Positions 11,475 to 22,525 of a DNA stretch of 64,000 nt are shown here, one piece after another (position 1 is the first letter of the stretch; each line of letters begins with the position of its first letter). A model generated the notes under the pieces. The model worked only from the letters and a program-made list of their open reading frames with translations. It had not been told where the DNA came from and ran no database searches. The stretch comes from Eurosta solidaginis (lineage: Eukaryota; Arthropoda; Insecta; Diptera; Tephritidae), in NCBI RefSeq assembly GCF_040869045.1, contig NC_090319.1:16510314-16574313 (forward strand), in the 5' to 3' direction. The translations under genes were made by a program, and so were the position numbers.

Positions 11475-11765
11475 CCAGAGACGGACTGGGACTGGGATTA
11501 GGACTAGGACTGGGACTGAGACTCGGAGTGGACTGGGACTGGAACAAAATACATACCACCCTCTGGGACAGGCAATAGGGGATGAAGAAGAATGAGAAGA
11601 ACGTGAGAGAAGAGAAAAGAGAGAAGGAGAACGAGACTGAGAAAGAAATAGAATGAGACGAATATGGAGATAGATGAAGCGAAATAGACGGAGGGAGGAG
11701 TGAATAAAAGGATCAGTAAAAAGTGAAGAGGGTGGGGGGAGGGCATATTTAGACGGAAAAAGCTT
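11475..11765 (+). repeat. Purine-rich dispersed repeat, copy 1
   Basis: It starts CCAGAGACGGACTGGG, passes through a GGGACT/AGGACT short repeat, then GAGAAGAACG- and GAGAAAGAAAT-type purine sequence, then GGCATATTTAGACGG and AAAAAGCTT. An inverted copy lies at 27271-27580 with the same order of blocks. The pyrimidine strand gives a long but meaningless hydrophobic ORF. Confidence 0.8.
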
Positions 11766-12030
11766 ATTAAAATATATGCAAATAGGCCAAATTTAGGCCA
11801 GAACAAATAAAGGAAAATTTAAGGTGCTATGTGATTGGATCTACAGGGCGTATGAGTAACGAAATTTCTGTGCGATATCTGAGAAGGCAAATCGAGGGTC
11901 CTTGCCATAGCTTAAACGATTTCAATAAAATTTTGCAAAGACTAACCTCGATATTTGCATATTTGACAAAAGTGCATATTATTGATAACGCTACCTTCTT
12001 CAGATTACCGATACAGTTTTTGTAGCCGTT
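11766..12030. other. No feature recognised
   Basis: Apparently unique sequence between the purine-rich repeat and the satellite block. A 64-codon frame at 11831 has no recognisable features. Confidence 0.35.
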
Positions 12031-13138
12031 ACATTTTTTGTAACCGGTTGCTTCTTCGAAACGGTTAAACTTTTGAATCGCTTACTTTGTTGCAAATTAT
12101 TACTTTGTTTAAAATTATTACTTTCTCGAAACTTTTTACTTTTTTGGTACCTGTCACATTTTTGAAACCGGGTGCTCTTTAAAACCGGCTATTTTTTGGA
12201 AACGATTTCTTTCTTAACAGTTTATTTTTTTTTTTTTTTTTGAGTCGTACCCGTTTCTTTTTTTTTTTGAATCGGTTATTTGTTTGGAACAGACAACTTT
12301 ATTTGGGACTGGTTTTGTTTTCGAACCGGTTACTTTTTTTACGCTGTTTTATTTGGGCCTTGTACTTTTTCGAAACCGGTTCCTTTTTTAAACGGGATAC
12401 TTATTCCAAATCGGTTATTTTTTCAAGCCGCGCATTTTTGGGAACCGGTTACTTCTTTGAGACCGGTTCTATTTCCGAATCGGTTATTTTTTTGAAGTAG
12501 ATTCTTGTTTGTGCCCGGCACCGGGTTGTTTTTGAGAGCCAACCACTTATTTAGAATTAAGCCCTTTTTCTGAATATTTTGAGTATTCAGATTTACACCT
12601 CCTTTCAAAACTTTTTTTTTTGGGAACCGACTATCTGTCTTGCGTCGGGTACTTCTTTGGAATCGGTTATTTTTTCGAACGTGGTATTTTTTGGAAACCT
12701 ACTCCTTTCTTGAAACTGGTTCTGTTTTAGAACCAATTTACTTTTTGTAAGCCATTCTTTTTGCAGCCGGGTACTTCTTTCGAACCGGTTATTTTTGGAC
12801 CCTGGTATTATTTGGGAGCCAACTATTTTTTGAACAGAAACGTTTTTTTGGAATATTTTATGTTTTCAGAAACACACCTCCTTTTAAACCTTTTTTTAAT
12901 CACGTATTATGTGGGAACCGACTACCATTCTTGCATCAGGTTATCTTCGGAATCGGTTACTTTTTTTTACGTTTTATTTTTCCTGGAAACCGATTCCTTG
13001 TTTGAAACGTGTTCTGTTTTCGAGCAATTAACTTTTTTAAACCAATTCTTTTTTGAGCTGGGTAATTCTTTGGAACCGGAAATTTTTGGCACCGGGTATT
13101 TTTTAGAAGCCAACTACTTTTTTAGAACTGAGACATTT
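12031..13138. repeat. Degenerate T-rich satellite, ACCGGTTACTTTTTT type
   Basis: Over about 1.1 kb the phrases GGTTACTTTTTT, GAACCGGTTATTTTT and AAACCGGTTCCTTTTTT recur every 25 to 35 bases with heavy drift. The GAACCGGTT core is itself nearly palindromic. Frames through it give phenylalanine-rich peptides that are not genes. No unit is exactly conserved, indicating an old array or slippage-generated cryptic simplicity. Confidence 0.8.
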
Positions 13139-13910
13139 ACGCCTTCAGGTAACATCAATAATGAAACTGTTTTCGATATAGACATGGCCTCCAGGGATTT
13201 TTTTTTATATGAAAAGCTCCTTAGCGATAACTGGCTTTCAAAGCCAATAGCGTTTGAATACGAAACTGCCGAAGGTATCCTCTCAACTTCTGTACTAGAA
13301 ATAAAATTTGATTAAAAATTTATCTAAGCCAGTTTAATTTTCATATCTATTATTGGTTTTTAGTACTCGCTTACAGAGAATTTTCCAGACACACACGCGC
13401 TGTTGTCAATTTACATAGACAAATGGACAGTTCGACGCACAGCTTGTGATGCAAAGTATTTCCTCTACTTTTTTTTTTTAATTAATTGTTTATCTGCATA
13501 CTGCGCCAACAACATCATCCTGCTATTGACAACAACATAAATATTAACTAAAGCACACACAAACAAACTCAGCTAGGATGTGACACGTACAAGTGCGTAG
13601 TATTTACAAATGTGAGTTGTTTGTGAAATGCGCAACAATTGAATTTAAAAAAAACGCTGGTTTGTTTTGGTTTTATTTTACACCATTTCGAACACTCGCT
13701 CGTAGCTGCTTGGTGTTACTCAACCGCAACATGTGCTATCTATGGTTTGAAAGCACTGCAAAGGCACAACAGCAGCAGATGACAGTGTCACGTTCGCACA
13801 CTTTAATCAAATTTGTTGATGTTTATAATAGCGAGAGGATTTATACAAATCCACACAGTGATAAAGGAAGTCGAGTATGAAAGCATGATTTCAAATTAGG
13901 TTCATAAACT
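13139..13910. other. Non-repetitive island inside the satellite
   Basis: The satellite stops at 13139 and resumes near 13911. The island begins with an open frame to a stop at 13315 whose translation (for example DIDMASRDFFLYEKLLSDNW, EYETAEGILSTSVLEIKFD) has ordinary amino-acid balance, unlike the satellite frame leading into it. I do not recognise it. The rest contains short A and T runs and no further feature. It could be a captured exon fragment or an insertion. Confidence 0.35.
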
Positions 13911-15915
13911 TGTTATATTTTTGTTACCGTGAAATTTTTTAGAGCCGGTCTCCTCTTTGAAACCGTTAACATTTCTAGAACCGGTTAGTTTTAGGGAACT
14001 GGTTGCTTTTTAAACTGATAAGACTTTTAGATTGACTACTTTTATAGTGCTGATAATACTTTAGAACAGACTACTTTTTTATAACCTTGTAACCTTTTTG
14101 AAAATTTGAATTTTTTGAATCGTTAGCTCTTTTTCGAACTAGGACTTTCTTAAAACTTTAAGATTTTGAAACCCAACACCTTTTTAGAACAGTTTTTTTA
14201 ATGGAAGTGATAAAAATTTAGAACAGATTACTTTTAGAACTAGGCTTTTTTAATAATCTGACTTTTCAAGAACTGGAATTTTTTTTAAAACTTCGTTTTT
14301 TTATTCATATTATTTTTTAGAACTAATATTTTTTTTAATTTATTTTGGCTTTTAGAACCGACTGCTTTTTAGAAAAATAAATTTATTTGAAAACTTAAAC
14401 TTTTTATAACCGATTCCTTTTATTAAACTGATATCATTTGAGAACCTTTTTTTAAACTGATATCATTTTAGAATTGATGAAACCCTTTTGAAAACTGCGA
14501 CTTTAAAATTTTTTTTAGAACTGCTAACTTTTTGAAACGTTCGAATCTTTAAAACTGCATACTTTTTTGAACTAGAATTTTTTTTGAAAATTCGGCTTTT
14601 ACAATCAGTTTTTTTAGAAATACGAATATTTTTTCTAAACTTTGACTTCTTGGCACTTGTTCCTTACCTAGAATATTTTTTAAAACTTCGAATTTTTAGA
14701 ACCGATGACTTTTTTAGAGCTGGACATTTTTCTTAAACCTGCGGCTCTTAGATCCGATGACTTCTTTAGTACTAGGCTTTATCTTTAAAACTTCAATTAT
14801 TTAAAACCGATTAACTTTCTAGAACCAGGAATTTTTTTCAAAACTTTGACTTTTTATAACCGATCACTTCTATAAAACTAGCAATTTTTTGAGAACTTCA
14901 ACTATTTAGAGCCGATTGGTTTTTTAGAACTAGGACTTTTTTTTAAAGTTCGACCTTTTAGAATATATTACTCTTTTAAAACTAGTAATTTTTTTAAACT
15001 TAGGCTTTCAGAACTGACTACTTTTTCAGAACAATGAATTTATTTGAAAACTTAAAATTTAGAATCGATTACTTTTTTACTTAAAGCATTTTAGAACTGA
15101 TTACTTTTATAGAACAGGAAGCCTGTTTAAAAACTGCAATTTAAAAATTTTGTTTACAGAGCTGCTGACTTTTTTACAACTCTGACTTTTTAGAACATAT
15201 TACTCATTTGGAACCAGTATTTTTTTAAACTTCGGCTTTCAGAACCAATTATTTTTTAGAACAATGAATTTATTTGAAAACTTTAACTTTTATAATCGAT
15301 TCCTTTTTCAGAGCATTTTAGAACTGATTATTTTATAGAACTGCAGCTTGTTTGAAAACAGCGATTTAAAAATATTTTTATAGAACTGCTGACTTTATGA
15401 AGACTACGACTTTTTAAAACATATTACCCTTTTAGAACTATTATTTTTTTATACCTCGGCTTTTAGAACTGATCACTTTTTTAGAACAAAATTTATTTGA
15501 AAATTTAAATTTTTGCAGTCGATTCCTTTTTTTAGAACTGCTAGCACTTTGAAAGAATACTTTATAGAGCTAGAAGCTTGTTTGAAAACTGCCATTTAAA
15601 TTTTTTTGTAGAACTACTGGCTTTTTTAGAACTTCGACTTTTGCAACCGGAATTTTTTTAAAAGTAGGAATATTTTTTTTATTTTGCCTTTTTAGAACCG
15701 ATGACTTTTTCAGAACTAGGAATTTTTCTTAAAACTTCCGTTTCTTTGAAGGATTGATTTCTTTAGAAATAGATATTATTTTGAAAATTTCAACCATTTA
15801 GAACTGATTAGTGTTTTAGAACTAGCAATTTTTCTAAGGAGCTCAGCTTCTTTAGAACTGAAGGCTTTTTGACTTCTTCTTTTTGAACCGCTTTAAAACT
15901 TCGAACTGTACTTTT
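13911..15915. repeat. Degenerate T-rich satellite, TTTTTAGAACTGATTAC type
   Basis: About 2 kb of TTTTTAGAACTGATTAC-, TTTTTTGAAAACTT- and AGAACTAGGA-type phrases repeat at 25 to 40 base intervals. Longer repeats are nested inside: the order AGAAC-ATTACT-TTT, AACTTCGGCTTT, AGAACAATGAATTTATTTG and AAAACTGC-ATTTAAA recurs three times between about 14.98 and 15.62 kb, a higher-order period near 240 to 270 bases. It is probably the same family as the 12.0-13.1 kb block after further drift. Confidence 0.8.
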
Positions 15916-16402
15916 TCTGATATTGTGTTGTATGTAGATACACCGACCGAAAAAATTTCTGTCTATCGGTTCCTCTTAAAAAATTTTTTTTAATTTTCAA
16001 CTTTTTATTTTTTTAAAACCTTAACCTTTTTCATTTAAATGTGTCTAAGTTCACTGTCGGAATATTTTTGGTGGTACCGAAAATTTATTCAGCACATTCA
16101 CAAATTCATAATTTTTTCATTTTTCGACTGATTAGCAAGCGTCAGTGCTCAGGCAGATTATGCAGCTTTGTCGCATGTTCCTAAAAAAATTTTAAGTCAA
16201 CCTTTACAGCAAGAAATTACGTATTCCTTTCGTGTGCTTCCAAATGACTCAAAGCAAGTTATTGGATATAAACAAGTCCAAGTGAACAACCAGCATGCGG
16301 AATTTAAACTTCAAAACAGTTCACGGTTGCATCATTCAGAAATCTGTTATCTACATACATCGTTGAAACATCATCAACATCAACATCATCAAGGATACAC
16401 AC
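15916..16402. other. No feature recognised
   Basis: Mostly unique. A 95-codon frame at 16168-16455 runs into the MITE and has a CATCAA microsatellite near its end. It has no recognisable domain. Confidence 0.35.
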
Positions 16403-16845
16403 TAGGGCGGGTCGATTTAAAAATCGCTCATTGCTCTGCGAAAATCGTCTTCTAGGGATCAAAATAAGAAACTTTGCCGAAGGAACCATACCTCTAAAAC
16501 GAATTCTGATGTCCCCCCCCCCCCCCCCCCCCCCCAATTTGGGTCGAACTTTTGGGTAGGGGAAATTTTTAAAAATCCCACTTTGACCCATTTAGAATGC
16601 TACAATCGAGTCCAAATGTATGACCGACCCCCACTAACTTTGGAGGCCCGACCCACCGATGCTAGTGGCATACCCCCTGGAACCCCCCTGGGGGTTCAAC
16701 ATACAAACATTTGGGGGGGGGGGGGCATCAGAATTCGTTTTAGAGGTATGGTTCCTTCAGCAAAGTTTCTTATTTTGATCCCTAGAATGTGATTTTCACT
16801 GAGCAATGGGCGATTTTTTGCCTCCCCACAAATCGACCCGCCCTA
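16403..16845. mobile_element. hAT-type MITE, copy 1 (443 bp)
   Basis: Outer inverted repeats are TAGGGCGGGTCGATTT and AAATCGACCCGCCCTA. The flanks carry a perfect 8-bp target duplication ATACACAC (16395-16402 and 16846-16853), the length made by hAT transposases. The arms share ATTGCTCTG-, GATCAAAATAAGAAACTTTG and GGTATGGTTCCTTC blocks. A run of 23 C (16513-16535) in the left arm faces a run of 13 G (16713-16725) in the right arm. No transposase is encoded. Confidence 0.9.
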
Positions 16846-16853
16846 ATACACAC

Positions 16854-17920
16854 GCATACAAACGCACAACAATATGGTTCATTAGTAATCACGCACACTT
16901 ATTTATGTGTCCTGATTTCATATTGCATTCAATTTCCGCGAACAACTTTCTCCGTCATTGGAATTCTTCACACATAACACCACCACAGGATATCACAGTT
17001 CTTCGCTTTTGACGTACTCTCTTCCTTCCTACAAAAACTATTATTTCCTTCAATGCGCTTTCATTGATTTGCTCATTCGTGTATGCTTTTTGAAAATTCT
17101 TTTACTTCCTTCATATTAAAGAATAAATAGCTCAGTGAGTGCGTGTTTATATTTATGGTTATAAGTATATAGCGACTTACATACCTATATATACTGTTAT
17201 TTGAATTTGTGTTATTAGTTTGCTTATTTGCATTTTCTTTCCTCATATACTTAACCTCATTTCCGGTTAATCTGAAGACGTTTGCCGCTATTTTGGGTCC
17301 TTCTTTGCTATTTTTCGAATAACCCAGTCATTGTATTGAATAAAAGTCATTGCTATTGACTTTTCTTTTATACCCAGCTGTAGTTTTACACAATACAGGC
17401 AAGGTCAGTGCGATAAATTGAGCAACAATTGAGATAATTTTTGGTACGTCGGTATATCTAAACTTAGACTCGATCGATGTTGAATATGAAGGAATTTGAC
17501 GATAAGCACGTTCTCCTTCGCGATATTCTAAAATTGAGTTGCCAGACGTAGATGTCCCAATCCGTTTGGAAGAAATCAAAACGAGAAAGGAGTTGCATAT
17601 GATCCTTCAAACTGGAAAGGCTGGATAGAATCATGGGGTTGTAAAATTTCTAAAATCATGTGCAAATCCTACTGCTTTATACTGACAGAGCTGCTTATAT
17701 ATATCTCTAAAGGGAGAAGAATTAAGGCTCATGATGGGCATATAAACTTGACATTCTGTTCTTATATATATATATATGTATATGCTTATAAGTAGGGCAA
17801 CCCAAAGTATGCAAAAGCATATTTTATATATAGCTCGTTAGAATTAAACCAATCAAATATTCATACTTTCCACCGAAAATAATTAAAAAATGCGCATGCT
17901 TACATACGTAGTTTCCACCA
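16854..17920. other. No gene; short TA microsatellite
   Basis: AT-rich sequence with a TA run near 17765-17778. The 83-codon minus frame at 17328-17579 is not recognised. Confidence 0.35.
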
Positions 17921-18135
17921 CGGAAATCCCTAGGGATACCTTAATCTTCTTAGGTGGCTGGGGTCTTGAGATATAGACCAAATCGTGGACCCGAATAATC
18001 CTAGAATTTTTTTTGTACAATATGGCTATCAACTGAAAGCTACTGATGAGTACTTTAATACTGAGTATTTTTTCTACCCCTGGGCGACTGGGGTCTCGAG
18101 ATATACGCCAAAGAAAAGTGGTCGCCGTCAGAGTT
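17921..18135. repeat. Diverged HINE tandem-core relic (about two units)
   Basis: TTGTACAATATGGCTATCAA-CTGAAAG-TACTGATGAGTACTTT, with GGGGTCTTGAGATATAGACC before it and GGGGTCTCGAGATATACGCC after it, is recognisably the HINE core unit (TTGTACGATATGGGTATCAA, CGAGATATCGCC). The two GAGATATA blocks are about 130 bases apart. Neither end of an element is nearby. Confidence 0.55.
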
Positions 18136-18613
18136 TATGGCGATTCTATCACCCTTGCTAAAACTTGAGCGATATTGTCAATCATCCGTGTCGAGTAAAT
18201 TTCTTAAGGGCTTCAAGTGTCAGAGGTTTGTATTCACATAAGCCACGACTTCAAGTAAAAACCAAAAAAAAAATAAAATCTAAAATGATATGATTTGGCA
18301 GGCCAGTACAAACCATCAAAACAATAGACTAAGTAAGCGACGAGGAAATCCTTCTTATAGGATATTTCACGTTCTTGAAGAGAAAACTAGGTTCTCCAGA
18401 TATGTATGCTGCGTTTGCTTGCTTCAAAAATATGAAACCCGAAGTAACATTTAGCGCCATTTGCGCCATTGCCGTTTTCAATAGCGTCACTACTTTTGTT
18501 CCACCCGGTACTTTGGCAATACGAAAGCATAGGTTACGGCATATATTGACCTTAAATGCAAATCTTTAAACACCTAAACACCAAGCGCCTATGATGAGTA
18601 TTTTTTTTTATTT
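18136..18613. other. No feature recognised
   Basis: No repeat partner or domain was seen. A 64-codon frame at 18375-18569 is not recognised. Confidence 0.35.
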
Positions 18614-18820
18614 TTGGGATGCCTTACTTATAAGTTCAGCCTCGTCAGGAACAGTAGATGTAGGAAGTGCGAGCTGCAGGTAGAAACGGTTGAGCGTATT
18701 ATGTATTCGTGTCCTGCGCTCACTAGGTCTAGGCCCCAGCTACTAGTAGCGGCAGAGTTGCCAGATCTCAAATCAGCTTTTCAGCAAGGTCTGAGAAAAC
18801 GTTTAGTACTTGCATAGAGA
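18614..18820 (+). pseudogene. LINE C-terminal zinc-knuckle fragment
   Basis: The frame contains RNSRCRKCELQVETVERIMY, then SCPALTRSRPQLL and LPDLKSAFQQGLRKR. The pattern C-x2-C ... SCPAL-RSR is the cysteine/histidine motif that follows the RNase H domain in I/LOA/R1-like LINEs, where the usual sequence is ETVEH(I/V)-C-CPAL. The histidine position has changed (ERIMY instead of EHIM-), so the knuckle would not hold zinc. No RNase H remains upstream. Confidence 0.6.
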
Positions 18821-19082
18821 ACGGAGTTATCTTATAACATAAATCCAGGTACCTAGTTGGGCTTTTTAATATTTGGTTGTCAAACAATTTTATTAGCACT
18901 TCTGTCTATGTGGGATCTTTATTACGTAAGTACAACGTAACATAAGCTCAAAATTTGGTGCAGGACCTATGCAAATTTTTTTATTTCTCATATGGATCAG
19001 CCCAGTTTACGATACATCTGAAAATTGAGAACGTGACCCTTTATAGGAAATTCCCCATTTAAAGGTTATTACGAGTAACGAT

Positions 19083-19362
19083 CAAATTTTTAGAAATAAG
19101 ATTTTTCAATTAGAAGAAAATTTTTCTAAGCGGGGTCGCCCCTCGGCAGTGTTTGGCAAACACTCCGGGTGTATTTCTGCCATGAAAAGCTCTCAGTGAA
19201 AACTCATCTGCTTTGCAGATGCCGTTCGGAGTCGGCATAAAACATGTAGGTCCCGTCCGGCCAATTTGTAGGGAAAATCAAGAGGAGCACGACGCAAATT
19301 GGAAGAGAAGCTCGGCCTTAGATCTCTTCGGAGGTTATCGCGCCTTACATTTATTTTTTTAT
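19083..19362 (+). mobile_element. tRNA-derived SINE, 5'-truncated copy
   Basis: The body runs from TTTTTAGAAATAAG through GTCGCCCCTCGGCAGTGTT, CTCCGGGTGTATTTCTGCC, GATGCCGTTCGGAGTCGGC and AATTGGAAGAGAAGCTCGG to GGTTATCGCGCCTTACATTT. It is flanked by a perfect 14-bp target duplication TTACGAGTAACGAT (19069-19082 and 19363-19376). The tRNA-like head present in the 61.4-kb copy is missing. A truncated 5' end with an intact target duplication is what target-primed reverse transcription leaves. Confidence 0.92.
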
Positions 19363-19376
19363 TTACGAGTAACGAT

Positions 19377-19930
19377 TATCATTGAAAAAGAAAAATTGTG
19401 TATATTCACAAAAAATTCAAAGAAGAAATAAATTTTGTCGAATTTGGATTGTTTAGCATGTACAACTTAAAACTTACTAAAAATTAGATTTGTTTAAAAA
19501 ATGTTTACATCGTTTTTAGAATTATCAGTTCTCCAACACGAGCGCCACCAGCAATATTAAGCATGACAAATTCGTGGTGGCTTGACCTTTGCATGAATAT
19601 AAAATTAATTGTTGTTGTTTATAGCACTAAAAAAACTAAACTTCGATTACACCTCCGAATGTCTCATCAATTTATGTCTCTTAAACGTGTATTTTAATTA
19701 AAACCTACCGCTTTTTACCCTTTCCAAAATTATGGTGGTAAATACAATAACACGGCCAAAAATTTTAGTTTATTTTTTAAACCCTCAATGTTTACTACTG
19801 ATTTTAAGCTTTTTTTACTAATTTTCAAAATCTAAATAATTTTAAGTAATTTCTAAGATGCTTTGGTTTCAATTTTTATCCAGACACTTGAAAAATATCA
19901 GTTTTGATAAAAAGTTTAAAATTAAGACCA
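19377..19930. other. No feature recognised
   Basis: AT-rich, apparently unique DNA between the SINE and the next HINE. Confidence 0.4.
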
Positions 19931-21590
19931 ACAAGTAAAGAAGGCTAAGTTCGGGTGTAACCGAACATTACATACTCAACTGAGAGCTATGGAGACAAAA
20001 TAAGGGAAAATCACCATGTAGGAAAACGAACCTAGGGTAACCCTGGAATGTGTGTGTACATTATGGGTATCAAATGAAAGGTGTTAATGAATATTTTAAA
20101 AGGGAGTGCGCCTTAGTTCTATAGGTGGATGCCTATTCGAGATATCGCCATAAAGGTGGACCAGGAGTGACTCTATAATGTGTTTGCACGATATGGGTAT
20201 CAAATTGAGGGTTTTAAAAGGGTGTGGCCCTTGGTTGTATGTGTGAAGGCGTTTTCGAGATATCGACCAAAATGTGGACCAGGGTGACCCAGAAAATCAT
20301 CTGTCGAGTACAGCTAATTTATTTATATATGCAATACCACGAACAGTATTTCTGCCAAGATTCCAAGGGCTTTTAATATAGCCCTGCAGAATTTTTTCAT
20401 TTTCTTCTACTTAATATGGTAAGTGTCACACCCATTTTACATAGTTTTTTCTAAAGTCAATAACCCAATCCAATTACCATGTTTCATCCTTTTTTTCGTA
20501 TTTGGTATAGAATTATGGCATTTTTTTCATTCTTCGTAATTTTCGATATAGAAAAAGTGGGCGTGGTCATAGTCGGACTTCAGCCATTTCTTATACCAAT
20601 ACAAAGTGAGTTCAGATAAGTACGTGAGCTGAGTTTAGTAAAGATATATCGGTGTTTGCTCAAGTTATCATGTTAACGGCCGAGCGCAAGGGCAGACGGT
20701 CGACTGTGTATAAAAACTGGGCTTGGCTTCAACCGATTTCGCCCTTTTTCACAGGAAATAGTTACCGTCCTAGACTCTAAGCCCCTACCAAATTCCACAA
20801 GGATTGGTAAATTTTTGTTCGACTTTTGGCATTAAAAGTATCTTAGGCAAATTAAAAGAAAAAGGGCGGAGCCACGCCCATTTTGAAATTTTCTTTTATT
20901 TTTGTATTTTGTTCCACCATATCATTACTGGAGTTGAATGTTAATTGACTTATACACTGTAAAGATATTAAATTTTTTGTTAAAATTTGACTTAAAAAAA
21001 AATTTTTTAAAGTGGGCGTGGTCGTTCTCCGATTGTGCTAATTTTTATTAAGCATACATACAATAATAGCAATAACGTTCTTGCCAAATATCATCATGAT
21101 ATCTTCAACGACTGCCAAATTACAGCTTGCAAAACTTTTAAATTGCCTTCTTTTTAAAGTGGTTGGTGCCACACCCATTGTCCAAAATTTTACTAATTTT
21201 CTATTCTGCGTCATAAGTTCAACTCACCTACCAAGCTTCATCGCTTTATTCGTCTTTGGTAATGAATTATCGCACTTTTTCGGTTTTTCGAAATTTTCGA
21301 TATCGAAAAAGTGGGCGTGTTTTTACTCCGATATCGTTCATTTTAAATAGCGATCTGGGATGAGTGTCCAGGAACCTACGTTCCAAATTTCATCAAGATA
21401 TCTCAAAATTTACTCAAGTTTTCGGGCTAACGGACAGACGGACAGACGGGCATGGCTCAATCAAATTTTTTTTCGATACTGATGATATTCATATATGGAA
21501 ATATATATCTATCTCGATTCCTTTATATATGTACAACCAACCGTTATCCAGTCAAAGTTAATATACTCTGTGAGCTATGCTATGAGTATA
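19931..21590 (-). mobile_element. HINE copy with a two-unit tandem core
   Basis: The left end is ACAAGTAAAGAAGGCTAAG with the TTCGGGTGTAACCGAA hairpin and CATACTCAACTGAG. The right end is TACTCTGTGAGCTATGC with GAGTATA at 21590. The core marker occurs at 20056 and 20186, 130 bases apart. The middle has GTGGGCGTGGTC blocks, GGCGGAGCCACGCCC, and near 21430 GACAGACGGACAGACGGGC followed by ATGGCTCAATCAAA, the block most like Drosophila DINE-1. It is near full length. The right subterminal repeat lacks the CTCAACT segment. Confidence 0.88.
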
Positions 21591-21904
21591 AATGGTTTTA
21601 ACCTACCGCATTTTTCAACTTTTTTGGTCAATGTTACAAACTATTAGAAGATAAGTAACATTTTTAATATTTTTCGGTTTTCATTTTTATAATGACTGAT
21701 TTGAAATCAAAACCTAAAAAATATGCTTTTGGAATTGTAATTTGAGGAATTATATTTTGCACCGTTGTCTGCGCTTCCTTTCAGCATGCATTAATTGCGT
21801 CATAACAATAAAGACCGTCTTGCACACAGCAGCCCAGCAATCTATTTTTCTGCACATTCGGCGAACTGAATGCCTAATGGAAGGCTCCTCTTCAAAAGCT
21901 CTGC

Positions 21905-22525
21905 GTTCAGAGAGTCTTTCGGCGGTAAAAAAGGGGACAGTGAAATATTACGTGCTCTACGCTTTCCAATTCGGAGGGGCAGTGTGGACAGAAAGGATCC
22001 TTGCCTACCCTACGCTTATGTAGATATTTATTGAAGACGCCATACTCGCTCAATATCTGTGTGGGGTGGTAATTTAGTTCGCCGTGTTTTCGCTCATACC
22101 ATTCCACTATATTCCGAACCAGTATAAAGGTACAGCGCCCTTTTCTCGATTCTTCCCACCGTTCTTGTCACCTGACTAGTGTTCGTGACCTTGCGCTTTT
22201 CTAAGCATCTTCAGATGGTCGATTGATTTCAATGCCATTTATATCGGCCATTTCACCTGACAATAGATCTACTGGGATTTTCCGTGATAAAACATGGATC
22301 GCGCTTTCTTTGTCCCTCATTCGTATCAAAAAGTAGTACTCTGTCTCTTGAATATCTACCAATTGTTTTGAGCAGATAAGCGGGTGTGCCAAAGTTTCGT
22401 AGCGCTGTCGCGAGATAGCAAATTAAGCTAACTCTTAAAAGACTTCTAGTGTTTGACCAACCGGACGCAGTTATTCCATAACAGAAATACAACCACCTGA
22501 TTGTGGTTTGATCGTCAAACATATT
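21905..22525 (-). pseudogene. R1-clade LINE relic with internal deletion
   Basis: Minus frames read SGWSNTRSLLRVSLICYLA, ALRNFGTPAYLLKTIGRYSR and DRVLLFDTNEGQR, matching the R1 reverse transcriptase between motifs A and B (YL--I--Y--DR-LLYDT-EG). They pass directly into DKESAIHVLSRKIPVDLLSG, EMADI, and then EWYERKHGELNYHPTQIL, GVFNKYLHKR and CPHCPSELESVEHVIFHCPL, the R1 C-terminal tail with its C-x2-C...H...C knuckle. Motifs B to E including YADD are deleted between DTNEGQR and DKESA (near 22310). Frame changes and stops are present. R1 elements usually sit in 28S rDNA; no rDNA flanks are visible, so this is a dispersed R1-like element. Confidence 0.75.

Noticed and set aside
11504..11806. 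100-codon hydrophobic minus ORF
   Set aside because: It is the pyrimidine strand of the purine-rich dispersed repeat and is not preserved in the inverted copy at 27.3 kb.
12761..13315. 184-codon plus-strand ORF
   Set aside because: The first two-thirds are the degenerate T-rich satellite read in one frame. Only the last 59 codons have ordinary composition and they are described as an island.
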